Numbered from the stretch's first letter, positions 17,406 to 26,710 are shown. The stretch is DNA of 64,000 nt from Schaalia dentiphila ATCC 17982 (GCF_000154225.1 NZ_DS264586.1:2076527-2140526); one strand, 5' to 3'. Notes: generated by a model from the letters alone, not told the origin. A program made the numbers and translations.

Positions 17406-18230
17406 CTAGGCCTCGGGCCCCTCGACGATATCCAAGACGGTTCGCACTTGCTCAACGGTGAACTGGCCGGGAGCACTGCCTTCCCAGCCGGGCAGGGTCG
17501 CGAAGGTGGCTGCGGATCCGAGGGCGGAGCCGACCAGGCGCGTGGGTGCGCCGTGGTCCCCCATGGAGATGCCGATGACGGGACGGTCGTAGGCCTCGCG
17601 TGCCCACGCCTGCGCGGCCAGCACGCGGGCCGCGTCCGTGGCGCTGGTCGCCATGCACGCGAACTTGAGGACGTCGGCACCCGCGTAGTTCATAGCCGCG
17701 AGCACTTCGGCGAGCTGCTCGTCGCCGGGAGTCCCCTCAAAATCGTGGAAGGAAGCGACGACGATCGCCCCGGCCTCGTGCGCCTCCTCAATGAGCGCGG
17801 AGGACCCATCGCGCGAGATCTCAACGTCCACGCCGCCCGCGAAGGACGCAAGCCGACGCACGAGGGCGCAGTATTCCTCGTCGTCCAGGTAGGCCTCGCC
17901 GCCCTCGACCGACGTGCGGATGGTCGCCAACACCGGCAGGGGCGAGGAATCCGCGACGTAGCGGGCCATGCGCACCAGGTCCTCCTCCACGTCCGAGGCG
18001 GCCACGAAGTGCGACCCCACGAGGGAAGACAGGAAGGTGTCGGCCCTCCACTCGACGATGTCCGCGCGGCACAAGGCCAGCGCCTCGACCTGCCCGCTCA
18101 GGGCTGCCGCATCCCCGCTGACGGGAACGATGACCTGGGTACGTCCCCCGAGCGTCGCCTTCTTGGCGGCTCGCCCGATGGTGACGAGTCCGGGCGCAGG
18201 GTCGGGGTCGGGCGCAGATGAGTGAGGCAT
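17406..18230 (-). CDS. aroD: type I 3-dehydroquinate dehydratase
   Basis: This 274-residue cytosolic enzyme converts 3-dehydroquinate to 3-dehydroshikimate in the aromatic amino-acid pathway. VIVPVSGDAAAL and DIVEWRADTF form the substrate pocket. The catalytic His is in VASFHDFEGTP, the Schiff-base Lys in GADVLKFACMAT, and PVIGISMGDHGAPTR follows. The start at ATG 18230 is 11 bp after the dus stop, with GAAGGA upstream. It is about 20 residues longer at the N-terminus than typical members, which is a Pro/Asp-rich tail. The gene contains one copy of the 12-mer CCCCGGCCTCGT. It is co-directional with dus and glyS. Confidence 0.93.
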   Translation of the reverse strand: MPHSSAPDPDPAPGLVTIGRAAKKATLGGRTQVIVPVSGDAAALSGQVEALALCRADIVEWRADTFLSSLVGSHFVAASDVEEDLVRMARYVADSSPLPVLATIRTSVEGGEAYLDDEEYCALVRRLASFAGGVDVEISRDGSSALIEEAHEAGAIVVASFHDFEGTPGDEQLAEVLAAMNYAGADVLKFACMATSATDAARVLAAQAWAREAYDRPVIGISMGDHGAPTRLVGSALGSAATFATLPGWEGSAPGQFTVEQVRTVLDIVEGPEA

Positions 18231-18241
18231 GATTCCTTCGC

Positions 18242-19558
18242 TTAGTATCCGATTTCTGCCAGGTGCAGGCGATCTCGTTCGCTCTGCGTGAGGGAGGGGC
18301 GGTCCAGCCAGCCGTCGGGTAGGTGGGGGGTCTTTTCGCCACCGGCTCGGCCGCGAGGTCCGCGTGCTGCGGGCGGGAACGCCTGGTTGAGGTCCAGGTC
18401 CGCGAGGCGCTCGTGGAGCTCCTGCAGGGTCGAGACCATGGACAGGGCGTGGCGCTGGGGGCCGCCGACGGCAAATCCGCGCAGGTACCAGCCGATGTGT
18501 TTGCGCATCTCGCGCAGCGCTCGCTCCTCGTCGCCCTGGTCGACGACGCACCAGGCGGCGTGGCACTCGATGACGGAGACGACCTCGGCGAGGCTGGGGC
18601 CGGGCGGGATGGACCCGCCGTGGTAGGCGGCGACGATGTCGCGGAAGATCCAGGGGCGTCCCTGGGCGCCGCGCCCGACGCTGATGCCGTCACAGCCGGT
18701 CTGTTCCAGCATGGCCAGGGCGTCGGCGGCCTCGAAGACGTCGCCGTTTCCGAAGACGGGGATGTCGAGCAGGTCCTTCAGGCGCGCGATTTCGTCCCAG
18801 TGGGCGTGTCCCGCGTAGTGCTGGTTCTGGGTGCGCGCGTGCAGGGTGAGGGCGGCGGCGCCGAGCTTTTGCGCATTCAAGGCGGCGTCCGTCGCGGTCT
18901 CGTGCTCGGAGTCGATGCCGATGCGGATCTTGACGGTCACGGGGATCTCGCGCCCCGCGCGCTCCCCGGCCTCGTCGCAGGCGCGCACCACGGCACCCAC
19001 GAGGTCGGAGAACAGGTCGCGCTTCCAGGGCAGGGCCGCTCCCCCGCCCTTCTTCGTCACCTTGGGGACGGGGCACCCGAAGTTCAAGTCGATGTGGTCG
19101 GTGAGGTCGCGTTCGACGAGCATCGTCGCGGCCTTCGCCATGACGGCGGGGTTGACGCCGTAGAGCTGCAGGGAGCGCACGCGCTCGGCGGGGTCGGGGC
19201 GCACCATTTCCAGGGTGCGTTCGTTCTCCTCGACGAGGGCGCGGCTGGTCACCATCTCGGTGACGTACAGGCCTGCGGGCGCGTCCACGCGCGGGATGGT
19301 GACGTGGCGCGGCTCGTTGGAGCTTTCGCCGGGTGCCTTCGGGGACGAGGCCGTGGCCCCCTCCCCCGACTCGGCCGCCCAGGAGGGGATGCCGACGGGT
19401 CGCAGGTGGTCGGGCAGGCCCGACTCGCCCATGATGCGGCACAGGCGTCGGAAGGGCACGTCCGTCACCCCGGCCATGGGGGCCAGGACGACGGGTGTCC
19501 ACAGGCGCAGCGGCCCCACGCGAAGAGGGGCCGCTGCGGATGTTGAGGCTATCTCCAA
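18242..19558 (-). CDS. tRNA-dihydrouridine synthase with a low-complexity insertion
   Basis: This 438-residue flavoenzyme of the Dus family reduces uridines in tRNA. The N-terminal signature VVLAPMAGVTDVPFRRLC binds FMN. The catalytic Cys is in LNFGCPVPKVTKKGGG. HARTQNQHYAG, FGNGDVF and GRGAQGRPWIF are the usual phosphate and flavin motifs. About 50 residues (roughly 46-95; Ser/Glu/Pro-rich) are inserted between FRRLCRIMGESG and AGLYVTEM, where other Dus proteins join directly. The start codon is TTG 19558 next to the glyS stop; an internal GTG at RVGPLRL is an alternative. It contains one 12-mer signature. Confidence 0.88.
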   Translation of the reverse strand: MEIASTSAAAPLRVGPLRLWTPVVLAPMAGVTDVPFRRLCRIMGESGLPDHLRPVGIPSWAAESGEGATASSPKAPGESSNEPRHVTIPRVDAPAGLYVTEMVTSRALVEENERTLEMVRPDPAERVRSLQLYGVNPAVMAKAATMLVERDLTDHIDLNFGCPVPKVTKKGGGAALPWKRDLFSDLVGAVVRACDEAGERAGREIPVTVKIRIGIDSEHETATDAALNAQKLGAAALTLHARTQNQHYAGHAHWDEIARLKDLLDIPVFGNGDVFEAADALAMLEQTGCDGISVGRGAQGRPWIFRDIVAAYHGGSIPPGPSLAEVVSVIECHAAWCVVDQGDEERALREMRKHIGWYLRGFAVGGPQRHALSMVSTLQELHERLADLDLNQAFPPAARGPRGRAGGEKTPHLPDGWLDRPSLTQSERDRLHLAEIGY

Positions 19559-19559
19559 G

Positions 19560-20948
19560 TCAGCAGCCCAGGCGTTCGATCAGGTACGACTTGACCTTGT
19601 CGAGCGGGATGCGCACCTGCTCCATCGTGTCACGCTCACGGATGGTGACGGCGTGGTCCTCGATCGAATCGAAGTCGTAGGTGATGCAGAAGGGCGTGCC
19701 GATCTCGTCCTGGCGACGATAGCGGCGGCCAACGGCGCCGGCGTCGTCGTAGTCGACGTTCCAGATGCCACGCAGCTCGTCGGCCAGCTCCTGGGCGGGG
19801 CCAGTCAGTTCGGGCTTGCGGGACAGGGGCAGGACGGCGGCCTTAACGGGGGCCAGGCGCGGGTCCAGCTTGAGCACGACGCGCTTGTCGACGCCGCCCT
19901 TGGCGTTGGGGGCCTCGTCCTCGTGGTAGGCCTCGATGAGGAAGGCCATAAGGGAACGGGTCAGGCCCGCCGAGGGCTCGATGACGTAGGGGGTCCAGCG
20001 TTCCTTGGTGTTCGGGTCGAAGTAGTCGAGCTTCGCGCCGGAGGCTTCGGAGTGGACGGTCAGGTCATAGTCGGTGCGGTTGGCGATGCCTTCGAGCTCG
20101 CCCCACTCGCTGCCCTGGAAGCCGAAGCGGTATTCCAGGTCGACAGTGCGCTTGGAGTAGTGCGAGAGCTTCTCCTGCGGGTGCTCGTACTCGCGCAGGT
20201 TCTCCGGGTCGATGCCGAGGTCGACGTACCAGGCCTTGCGGTAGTCGATCCAGTACTGGTGCCATTCCTCATCGGTGCCGGGCTCGCAGAAGAACTCGAG
20301 TTCCATCTGCTCGAACTCGCGGGTACGGAAGATGAAGTTGCCGGGCGTGATCTCGTTGCGGAAGGACTTGCCGATCTGGCCGATGCCGAACGGCGGCTTC
20401 TTGCGCGCGGCGTTCATGACGTTCGCATAGTTGATGAAGATGCCCTGCGCGGTTTCGGGGCGCAGGTAGTGCAGGCCGGCCTCGTCGTCGACGGGGCCCA
20501 GGTAGGTCTTGAGCAGGCCGGAGAAGGCGCGGGGCTCGGTCCACTGGCCGCGCACGCCACAGTTGGGGCACGCGATGTCGGCGTTGCTCAGGGAGGACTC
20601 TTCGACGCCCTTCTTTTCGGCGAGCTCTTCAATGAGCTGATCCTGGCGGGCGCGCTTGTGGCAGTTGAGGCACTCGATGAGCGGGTCGGTGAAGGCCTTG
20701 ACGTGGCCGGAGGCGACCCACACTTCGCGCGGGAGGATGACGGAGGAATCGAGGCCAACGACGTCTGCGCGGCGGCGGACCATGGCGTTCCACCAGGCGC
20801 GCTTGATATTTTCCTTCAGTTCCACGCCGAGCGGGCCGTAGTCCCACGCGGAGCGGGTGCCACCGTAGATGTCACCGCAGGGAAAGACGAAGCCGCGGCG
20901 CTTGGCCAGGCTGATCACGTTGTCGAGGCGGGAGGGTCCCTTAGCCAC
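19560..20948 (-). CDS. glyS: glycine--tRNA ligase, single-chain class II type
   Basis: This 462-residue enzyme charges tRNA-Gly and is the alpha2 (archaeal/eukaryal-like) form used by actinobacteria. [22 protein letters not shown] starts the catalytic domain. Motif 2 is in [19 protein letters not shown] and motif 3 in [14 protein letters not shown] Zn-like pair CLNCHK/CPNCG lies in the insertion. The start is GTG 20948 with AAGGAG upstream. It precedes dus by one base and aroD, forming a three-gene minus-strand unit. No T-box leader was seen upstream. Confidence 0.95.
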   Translation of the reverse strand: MAKGPSRLDNVISLAKRRGFVFPCGDIYGGTRSAWDYGPLGVELKENIKRAWWNAMVRRRADVVGLDSSVILPREVWVASGHVKAFTDPLIECLNCHKRARQDQLIEELAEKKGVEESSLSNADIACPNCGVRGQWTEPRAFSGLLKTYLGPVDDEAGLHYLRPETAQGIFINYANVMNAARKKPPFGIGQIGKSFRNEITPGNFIFRTREFEQMELEFFCEPGTDEEWHQYWIDYRKAWYVDLGIDPENLREYEHPQEKLSHYSKRTVDLEYRFGFQGSEWGELEGIANRTDYDLTVHSEASGAKLDYFDPNTKERWTPYVIEPSAGLTRSLMAFLIEAYHEDEAPNAKGGVDKRVVLKLDPRLAPVKAAVLPLSRKPELTGPAQELADELRGIWNVDYDDAGAVGRRYRRQDEIGTPFCITYDFDSIEDHAVTIRERDTMEQVRIPLDKVKSYLIERLGC

Positions 20949-21088
20949 TTGTCACTCCTTGAGTATCTGGGGCACGACTGGCTGTCGTGTCGCCATCGAT
21001 ACTAGCCGATAACTACTGTGTCGGGCACTTGCGACCCCTTCCGAGCTCATGGAGCCCACCACAGGTGCGCACCCAACCGACGAAGGAG

Positions 21089-21129
21089 CCCCGGCCTCGT
21101 CCCTTCCGTGTGAGGGGACGAGGCCGGGG
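21089..21129. terminator. terminator built from an inverted pair of the 12-mer signature
   Basis: CCCCGGCCTCGTCCC at 21089 pairs with GGGACGAGGCCGGGG ending at 21129 around a 10-11-base loop. It lies between glyS and the minus-strand ABC membrane gene and ends the latter's transcript. Each arm carries the 12-mer CCCCGGCCTCGT. Confidence 0.8.
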
Positions 21130-21170
21130 ACGCGGCGGTTGGGATCGATTTCCAGCGGGTTGGCTCGGTG

Positions 21171-21893
21171 TCAGCCGACGCGGCGTATGTGGCCTGCCGC
21201 CGTGAGGGGCCATCCGGCGGCGACGACCATCAGCGGGATCACGCCGAGCAGCCAGAAGGCCGGGTGCATGGGTGGCAGGTAGCCGGACTTGTGGACGAGG
21301 GTGAGGACCAGCCACGTGACCGGCGCGCCGATCGCGCAGATGCCCAACGGGATCGCGACCATGAGCACGAAGGCCCGTTTCCAGGTCGACCCGATGCAGC
21401 GGGAGAGCCCGCCGATGAAGCGCCCAGCTCCATCACACGCCACCCATGCGAATAGGACGAAGATCCACGAGTCGACGCCGAGAGGGAAGGACTCGCGTCC
21501 CATGACGAAGAGGAGGGGATGGATGGCGATAAGAAGCCACCAGATAAGGGATCCCAGGCCAATGATGACAATGGAGTGGACGTAGCTCGCCGCGGTAAGC
21601 ACGGGGCGCGACCCGCCGCTGAGGGCTGAGGCTCGCATGTCGATGGTGGAGCTGACGACCCCGCAGACGAAGAGGAAGACGCCCGTGACAAAAGCGGAGT
21701 TTGTGGCAGCCTGTTCCGCTTGTTCGGTGACGTCGGGGACTGATAGGTAGACGATTCCATTGACCGTGAAGTTGACGAGGAACTGGAAACACACAACCAG
21801 CAGGTAGAGGACCACCGTGAATCGCGATCCGACAAGGCCAATGCGCAGGGGTGAGGGGGAAGATTGAGTGAGGTCGGGCGTTAGGGTACTCAT
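21171..21893 (-). CDS. membrane protein, partner of the GntR-linked ABC ATPase
   Basis: This 240-residue integral membrane protein has about six hydrophobic segments, for example TVVLYLLVVCFQFLVNF, AFVTGVFLFVCGVVSS, SIVIIGLGSLIWWLLI and VTWLVLTLV. It has no recognisable catalytic motif. ATG 21893 overlaps the ATPase stop by 4 bp, so it is very probably the permease of that ATPase, as in YtrA-type loci. The function of the exporter is unknown; a role in envelope stress or antimicrobial-peptide response is only an analogy to such loci. Confidence 0.65.
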   Translation of the reverse strand: MSTLTPDLTQSSPSPLRIGLVGSRFTVVLYLLVVCFQFLVNFTVNGIVYLSVPDVTEQAEQAATNSAFVTGVFLFVCGVVSSTIDMRASALSGGSRPVLTAASYVHSIVIIGLGSLIWWLLIAIHPLLFVMGRESFPLGVDSWIFVLFAWVACDGAGRFIGGLSRCIGSTWKRAFVLMVAIPLGICAIGAPVTWLVLTLVHKSGYLPPMHPAFWLLGVIPLMVVAAGWPLTAAGHIRRVG

Positions 21894-22786
21894 TGGTCGT
21901 TCTCCTGGATGAGGTAGGCGAAGGCGTCCTGGAAGGTGCAGGGCGACAGTGTGAGGTTGTGGAATGCGATCTCGCGGTCGGTGACGCCGCGGTCGCGCAG
22001 GTCCACGACGATCTCGCGGGCGGATCCAAGCGTTCGCGAGCTGATGACGGGAGTGCCGGGGTGGTCGATCAGGAAGCCTTCGACGTCGGCTGCGTTTCCG
22101 GTGATGGCGCAGATGCGTGAGGTGAACTCGTCGACGCTCTCGTGGGCGAGCAGGCGCCCATTCTTGAGGACAACGACGTCTTCGGCGACGTTCTCAAGCT
22201 CGGAGACCATGTGCGAGGAGATGAGGAAGGTGCGCCGGGGGCGGCGTCCCTCCATGGCGTCGGCGGCCAGCGTGAGGATCTCCTCGTAGAAGGCGTATCG
22301 GGTGGGAACGTCCAGGGGTGCCTGGATCTCATCGAGGAGCGTGATGGGCGCACCCGAGGCCAGCGCGACGGCGCCGGTCAGGACGGCAACCTGACCCGAG
22401 GACATCTTGCGCAGTTTCTTGCGCCCCTTCAGCCGGAATCCAAAACGATGGGTGTAGTGGTCGAATAGTTTCTGATCCCAGGTCGGGCGCAGCGCGGCAT
22501 AAGCGACCACGGCCGAGGCCGAGGAATTATCAAAGTCCCTGTCGGAGGAGACCATGACCGAGTATCCGAGCAGGTCGTTGGGGCTCATCTCCGTTCCGTT
22601 GATGGACACGCTTCCCGACGAGGGTGGAAGTAGGCCACCGAGGATCTGCGTGAGCGTCGTCTTGCCCGAGCCGTTGGGGCCCACGAGCGCGGTGACTGTT
22701 GCATCTGCGAGGGTGAGAGAGACATCGCGCAGCGCCGCCTCGCTTTCTCCCGGATACGTGTGACTGATGGAGTTGAGGGTGATCAT
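21890..22786 (-). CDS. ABC transporter ATPase with degenerate signature motif
   Basis: This is a 298-residue nucleotide-binding subunit: Walker A GPNGSGKTT, then MSSGQVAVLTGAVALAS in place of LSGGQ, Walker B PITLLDEIQAPLD and switch His in ISSHMVSELE. The SSGQ signature and the unusual D-loop suggest slow or asymmetric hydrolysis but do not rule out activity. The ATG at 22786 overlaps the GntR stop by 4 bp and the gene overlaps the next permease by 4 bp, so the regulator, ATPase and permease are one operon. About 90 C-terminal residues are an extra domain with no recognised function. Confidence 0.85.
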   Translation of the reverse strand: MITLNSISHTYPGESEAALRDVSLTLADATVTALVGPNGSGKTTLTQILGGLLPPSSGSVSINGTEMSPNDLLGYSVMVSSDRDFDNSSASAVVAYAALRPTWDQKLFDHYTHRFGFRLKGRKKLRKMSSGQVAVLTGAVALASGAPITLLDEIQAPLDVPTRYAFYEEILTLAADAMEGRRPRRTFLISSHMVSELENVAEDVVVLKNGRLLAHESVDEFTSRICAITGNAADVEGFLIDHPGTPVISSRTLGSAREIVVDLRDRGVTDREIAFHNLTLSPCTFQDAFAYLIQENDQ

Positions 22787-23172
22787 GAGTTGTCCTTGGC
22801 GGTTGTGTCGGCGCCGTAGGCGCGGACGTGGTCGATGATGGCGTCGAGGTCGAGGCCCAGGGCCAGGCCCGCTTCGACGGCGGGGTTCAGGGTCTCCTCC
22901 ACGTAGGATGCGAGCCCGTCGGCCACGAGCGCGCGGCGGGCCCCCTCGGCGACAAACATGCCGATGCCGCGTCGCTTGTCGACGAGGCCCTCGTCGACAA
23001 GGATCGCGAAGGCCTTGCCGACGGTGGCCGGGTTGATGCGGTAGGTCGCGGAGTACTCCGTGGTGGAGGTGAGCTGGTCCCCAGCACGCAGGGTGCCGCG
23101 CAGGATCTGCGCGCGAATGTCGTCGGCTATCTGCACGTAGATCGGGATCCCCGAGACGAACGTGGGTGCCAT
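22783..23172 (-). CDS. GntR-family regulator, YtrA-like
   Basis: This is a 129-residue short GntR protein. The N-terminal winged helix contains IYVQIADDIRAQILRGTL and the recognition region TSTTEYSATYRINPATVGKAF. Only a short helical C-terminal dimerisation segment follows, as in the YtrA subfamily that controls adjacent ABC exporters. I chose ATG 23172 with GGGAGGG seven bases upstream; an earlier TTG (23178) lacks spacing. A near-perfect palindrome sits 27 bp upstream in the promoter, consistent with autorepression of the whole operon. Confidence 0.88.
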   Translation of the reverse strand: MAPTFVSGIPIYVQIADDIRAQILRGTLRAGDQLTSTTEYSATYRINPATVGKAFAILVDEGLVDKRRGIGMFVAEGARRALVADGLASYVEETLNPAVEAGLALGLDLDAIIDHVRAYGADTTAKDNS

Positions 23173-23198
23173 GCACAAGCCCTCCCTTCAGCTTCAGT

Positions 23199-23244
23199 GG
23201 TTCATTACATGACTAATGAACCATATAACCAACTAACTTGTCAA
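23199..23244 (-). promoter_or_regulatory. promoter and GntR operator of the ABC operon
   Basis: Inverted repeat GGTTCATTA-(6)-TAATGAACC at 23199-23222, with TTGACA on the minus strand at 23239-23244 as a candidate -35. The palindrome covers the expected -10 to +1 region. This is the position and symmetry expected of a YtrA-type autorepressor site. Confidence 0.65.
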
Positions 23245-24150
23245 GCGGTCTCACCATACGAACCTCGCACCCCTTCCACTCCCCCACACCTACGCCGCCC
23301 CCCTAATGTCGCAGGCAATTCTCCCTGGTCAGTCTTCAACACCACCCACAAACGTCACAATTCCAACAATCCCGTTTACATGTTTGAAAGGTTTACATGG
23401 GAATTGCATGCGGCATTGTTGGGGAACCACAACGCGAGGCGACAAAGAACCCCAAACAGAAAAGATCTCAAACCTAAAGGCAACTCAAGGCCCAAAGGCG
23501 CCCGCGCCCCATGCAGCCACACCACCAGAAGCAACACCCGAGCGGGAGCGCTGCACCCGTTACGGAACCATGCACCCGATCAGGGGCACTGCACCCGATC
23601 AGAAGAGGTGCATTGCCTACGGATCGGGTGTAGCACCCCAACACACAAGAACAAACGCGGAACTGGCAAACCGAGCCGCTCCTGGCCCACATCCAGCCCG
23701 AGCATAGGACGCCGGGCGGGCGCCGGGCGGCTATAGTGCGCCCCGTTGACACTGCCCTACCGCGAGCCCACCCACAACGCGACATCGCAAGCCACCGCGC
23801 CCAAACCGTAGTCCGCTTCGCCCCAAACACCCGTTTTCGCCGGATTTCACCCAAGTGGACTGCACTGTGACCACACCACCACACGGACAGTACGGGCGGA
23901 GACACCGCCCGTAGGGTTCGGGTGAGCATCTGGTCGGACACTACGAGCGAAGCGAGGCGGCCAGTTCTCGCGGGAGACCAGGCCCGAAGGCGCACACAAG
24001 AGTGCGCTACGAACGCCCAACAACCAGCACTGGTCACCGACCAGCAGCGCCCGAACACCCGTTCCCAACGACCCGCATCTCGCGGCCATCAGCGCCCTCG
24101 GCCCACACTGTGCCCACGTCCCACACGATGCCCACGCCCGAACGCATAAA
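23245..24150. other. about 0.9 kb without a credible gene
   Basis: Frames here are short or rich in Trp/Cys/Arg and lack ribosome sites and homology signals. The plus strand is poor in T and rich in A/C over 23260-23520. A set of 19-bp-spaced repeats lies at 23552-23640. A TTGACA hexamer occurs near 23753 and TATAGT near 23733. I could not match the 23900-24000 stretch to RNase P, tmRNA or another RNA that I know. It may be intergenic decay or hold an unrecognised RNA. Confidence 0.5.
23552..23640. repeat. three 19-bp-spaced direct repeats with an inverted partner
   Basis: TGCACCCG begins at 23552, 23571 and 23590, exactly 19 bp apart, and copies two and three share TGCACCCGATCAG. An inverted GATCGGGTG follows at about 23622. 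The spacing is close to two helical turns, so proteins bound to the repeats would lie on one face. No adjacent gene explains it. Confidence 0.6.
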
Positions 24151-24154
24151 ACAG

Positions 24155-24194
24155 CCCCGGCCTCGTCCCACGGGGATAGGGGACGAGGCCGGGG
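24155..24194. terminator. terminator built from an inverted pair of the 12-mer signature
   Basis: CCCCGGCCTCGTCCC and GGGGACGAGGCCGGGG form a strong stem about 28 bp past the malG-like stop on the minus strand. Each arm carries the 12-mer. Confidence 0.8.
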
Positions 24195-24221
24195 CTGGCT
24201 AGGCAGGAGGGCGCGGCGCGC

Positions 24222-25118
24222 TTACTCCTTGACGCCGCCGGCGGTCAAGCCGGAGACGATGTACTTCTGCAGGTACTGGAACAGGAGGATCACCGGGATG
24301 GCCGCGATGACAGAGCCAGCCGCGAAGATGCTCCACGGAGCGGTGCGCTCATCGGATGCCCACATGTACATGCCGACAGCGAGGGTGAACTGGCTCTGAT
24401 CCTGCAGGACGACCTTCGCGATCACGAAGTCGCCGAGCGAGGAGATAAAGCTCAGCAGGCCCACAACTGCCAGGACGGGGCGGACCAGCGGCATGATGAT
24501 CGTCCAGAAGGTCTGGGCGTGCGTCGCACCGTCGATCATGGCCGCCTCATCCAGCGAACGCGGGATCGAGTTGAAGAAGCCGTAGAGCAGGAAGGTGTTC
24601 GAGCCGAGCGCACCACCGAGGTAGACGCAGATCAGGCCGAGCTTGGAGTTCAGACCGAGGACCGGGAAGATGTCCTGGATTCCCAGGAGCAGCAGGTACA
24701 GGGCCACAAAGGCCAGCATCTGCGGGAACATCTGCACCAGCAGCAGGCCGGTCAGGGTCGCACGGCGCCCCTTGAAGCGGAAGCGGCTGAACGCGTAGGC
24801 GGCGGCCGCACCCATGAGGACGGTGCCAACAGCGGTCGCGGTCGACACGATGAGGGAGTTCAGGACCCACGACCAGTAGCCGGCATACTTGCCGGAGCCC
24901 AGCGCCAGGAAGTTCTCGAAGGAAAACGAGGAGAAGAGCTTGGTCGAGCCGGTGAGCGTCGCGCCCGGGTTCAGGGACACCGACAGGACGTAGAGCAGCG
25001 GGATGAGGCAGTAGATGATCATCAGGATGGCGACGATGTGGCGCCAACCGACCTCTTTCCACCAGCGCGCACCCTTCAGGGTAGACTCACGGTTCTTCTT
25101 CACAGTTGCAGCGCTCAT
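24222..25118 (-). CDS. maltose/oligosaccharide ABC importer permease, MalG type
   Basis: This 298-residue permease has six membrane helices and the EAA loop EAAMIDGATHAQTFWTIIMPLVRP that contacts the ATPase. The C-terminal SGLTAGGVKE is characteristic of MalG. The start is ATG 25118, which shares one base with the MalF stop (TGATG) and has GAGGAG upstream. It forms the channel with MalF for a sugar delivered by the upstream lipoprotein. No dedicated ATPase (MalK) is present, so a shared MsiK-type ATPase encoded elsewhere probably powers it, as in other actinobacteria. Confidence 0.92.
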   Translation of the reverse strand: MSAATVKKNRESTLKGARWWKEVGWRHIVAILMIIYCLIPLLYVLSVSLNPGATLTGSTKLFSSFSFENFLALGSGKYAGYWSWVLNSLIVSTATAVGTVLMGAAAAYAFSRFRFKGRRATLTGLLLVQMFPQMLAFVALYLLLLGIQDIFPVLGLNSKLGLICVYLGGALGSNTFLLYGFFNSIPRSLDEAAMIDGATHAQTFWTIIMPLVRPVLAVVGLLSFISSLGDFVIAKVVLQDQSQFTLAVGMYMWASDERTAPWSIFAAGSVIAAIPVILLFQYLQKYIVSGLTAGGVKE

Positions 25119-26710
25119 CACAGCTCCTCAAGGGTCTTCGTCTGGCGGAAACCGAGCCACGCGATCACGCCCACGACGATGAAGATGACGATAGACATGG
25201 CCGAGGCCAGGCCATAGTTCGGGGAACCCGACTCGATCGCGATCTTGTAGACCATCGAGATCAGGATGTCAGTCTGGCCGACATCCAAGCCCGGGTAGTT
25301 CGGGCCGCCGCCGGTCAGCATGTAGATGAGCGAGAAGTTGTTGAAGTTGAACGCGAAGGACGCGATCAGCAGCGGAACGGTCGACTGCAGCACGAGCGGT
25401 AGCTTGATGGACCACACGGTACGCAGGCCGGAGGCGCCGTCGATCTTCGCGGCCTCTTCGACGTCACCCGGCAGGGACTGCAGGGCACCCAGGCACACGA
25501 GGAACATGTAGGGGAAGCCCAGCCACAGGTTCACGCCCAAGATCGAGAACTTCGCCAGCGTTCCATCCGTCAGCCACGGGATATTCACGCCGCCGAGGAA
25601 CACCTGGTTGATCAAGCCGAAGTCTGTGTTAAGCATGCCCTTCCACACCAGGGTGGCCAGGAAGGCCGGGAAGGCGTAGGGAAGGATCATGAGGGACTGG
25701 TAGATCTTACGACCCTTGATGCGCTTGTCAGCAAAGACAAGGCCCAGGATCAGGCCGAGCGCGAAGGTCGACAGGACGGAGACCGCGGCGAAAACGAAGG
25801 ACCACAGCAGGGCCTTCAGGAAGGGGCCAGCCAGGTCGCCGCGGGCGAACATGTTCATGTAGTTGTCGAAGCCGACGAACACGCGCCAGCCCGGGTCGAC
25901 CTGATTGCCGTCCGCGTCAACGAAGGCGCCGATCTTATTGTTTGCCGTGTAGACGACGCCGGTCGTCGTGTCGGTCAGGGTGTCTGCGGCCTCGTCATAG
26001 TTGTAGCGGGACTTGGCCAGGTAGGCGGTCGATCCGTCATCGCTGCGGTAGCTTCCGTCGTTCGGATTATCGGAGACCGGAACCTTGATGGCGGAGACCT
26101 TCTGCTGCACCTCGGGCTTGAGGATCTCGGCGAGCGTCAGGACCTTGTAACCGTCGACCGCGCTGATGACGCCGGCCGCGTAGGTGCCGGACACCTCGTG
26201 CAGCGGGGTCTCGGAGTCGCCCACGCGGATCGCGCCCGTCGCAGTGTCGACCACCGCGAGCCCGAGGCCGTTGCTGTCCTCGACGACAGCGGCAGGGAGG
26301 CTCGGCGCACCCTCGGCGCGCTGCTCGGAGGCCTGCAGGATCGAGGCGACGGCGTCAGCCTTGCTGGAGTTATGGCCCTGGCCGTAGTTCGTGAAGGACA
26401 CGTAGCCCGTGTACCCCATGACGAAGACCTGGTAGATGAGCAGGAAAACCATGCCGGGAACGAGGTACTTCGCGGGAATAGTCCGCTTGGAGAAGTACAC
26501 CCAGTTGACCACGAGAAGCAGGACGACCAGGACGGCAAGAACCGTCCACGACTTCACCAGGTAAGCGGTGAACATGCCGTAGATTCCCAGGGCATCGATG
26601 AGCATCATCAGAACAAGTTTGACGAAGAAACCGGGCCTGGTTACTTCGCTAGCGTGCGAGGCGGTGCGCGCCTCTTTTTTCTTTTCTGCAGCCTTCGCTG
26701 GCTCAGACAT
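25118..26710 (-). CDS. maltose/oligosaccharide ABC importer permease, MalF type
   Basis: This 530-residue permease has three N-terminal helices (to about residue 115), a long extracytoplasmic domain of about 170 residues as in MalF, and a core of further helices with the EAA loop EEAAKIDGASGLRTVWSIKLPLV. ATG 26710 is preceded by GGAGGA. It lies 215 bp downstream of the binding protein gene, and a strong hairpin sits in the gap. The large periplasmic-type loop and the LacI neighbour support maltose/maltodextrin as substrate, but related disaccharides are possible. Confidence 0.9.
   Translation of the reverse strand: MSEPAKAAEKKKEARTASHASEVTRPGFFVKLVLMMLIDALGIYGMFTAYLVKSWTVLAVLVVLLLVVNWVYFSKRTIPAKYLVPGMVFLLIYQVFVMGYTGYVSFTNYGQGHNSSKADAVASILQASEQRAEGAPSLPAAVVEDSNGLGLAVVDTATGAIRVGDSETPLHEVSGTYAAGVISAVDGYKVLTLAEILKPEVQQKVSAIKVPVSDNPNDGSYRSDDGSTAYLAKSRYNYDEAADTLTDTTTGVVYTANNKIGAFVDADGNQVDPGWRVFVGFDNYMNMFARGDLAGPFLKALLWSFVFAAVSVLSTFALGLILGLVFADKRIKGRKIYQSLMILPYAFPAFLATLVWKGMLNTDFGLINQVFLGGVNIPWLTDGTLAKFSILGVNLWLGFPYMFLVCLGALQSLPGDVEEAAKIDGASGLRTVWSIKLPLVLQSTVPLLIASFAFNFNNFSLIYMLTGGGPNYPGLDVGQTDILISMVYKIAIESGSPNYGLASAMSIVIFIVVGVIAWLGFRQTKTLEEL

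Noticed and set aside
20949..21088. T-box or other riboswitch upstream of glyS
   Set aside because: The spacer lacks the conserved T-box sequence and a specifier stem. The same applies to the leuA upstream region, where no Leu-rich leader peptide is visible.
23474..24058. 194-codon minus-strand frame in the gene-free stretch
   Set aside because: Rich in Trp, Cys and Arg, with no ribosome site and no recognisable fold; composition looks non-coding.
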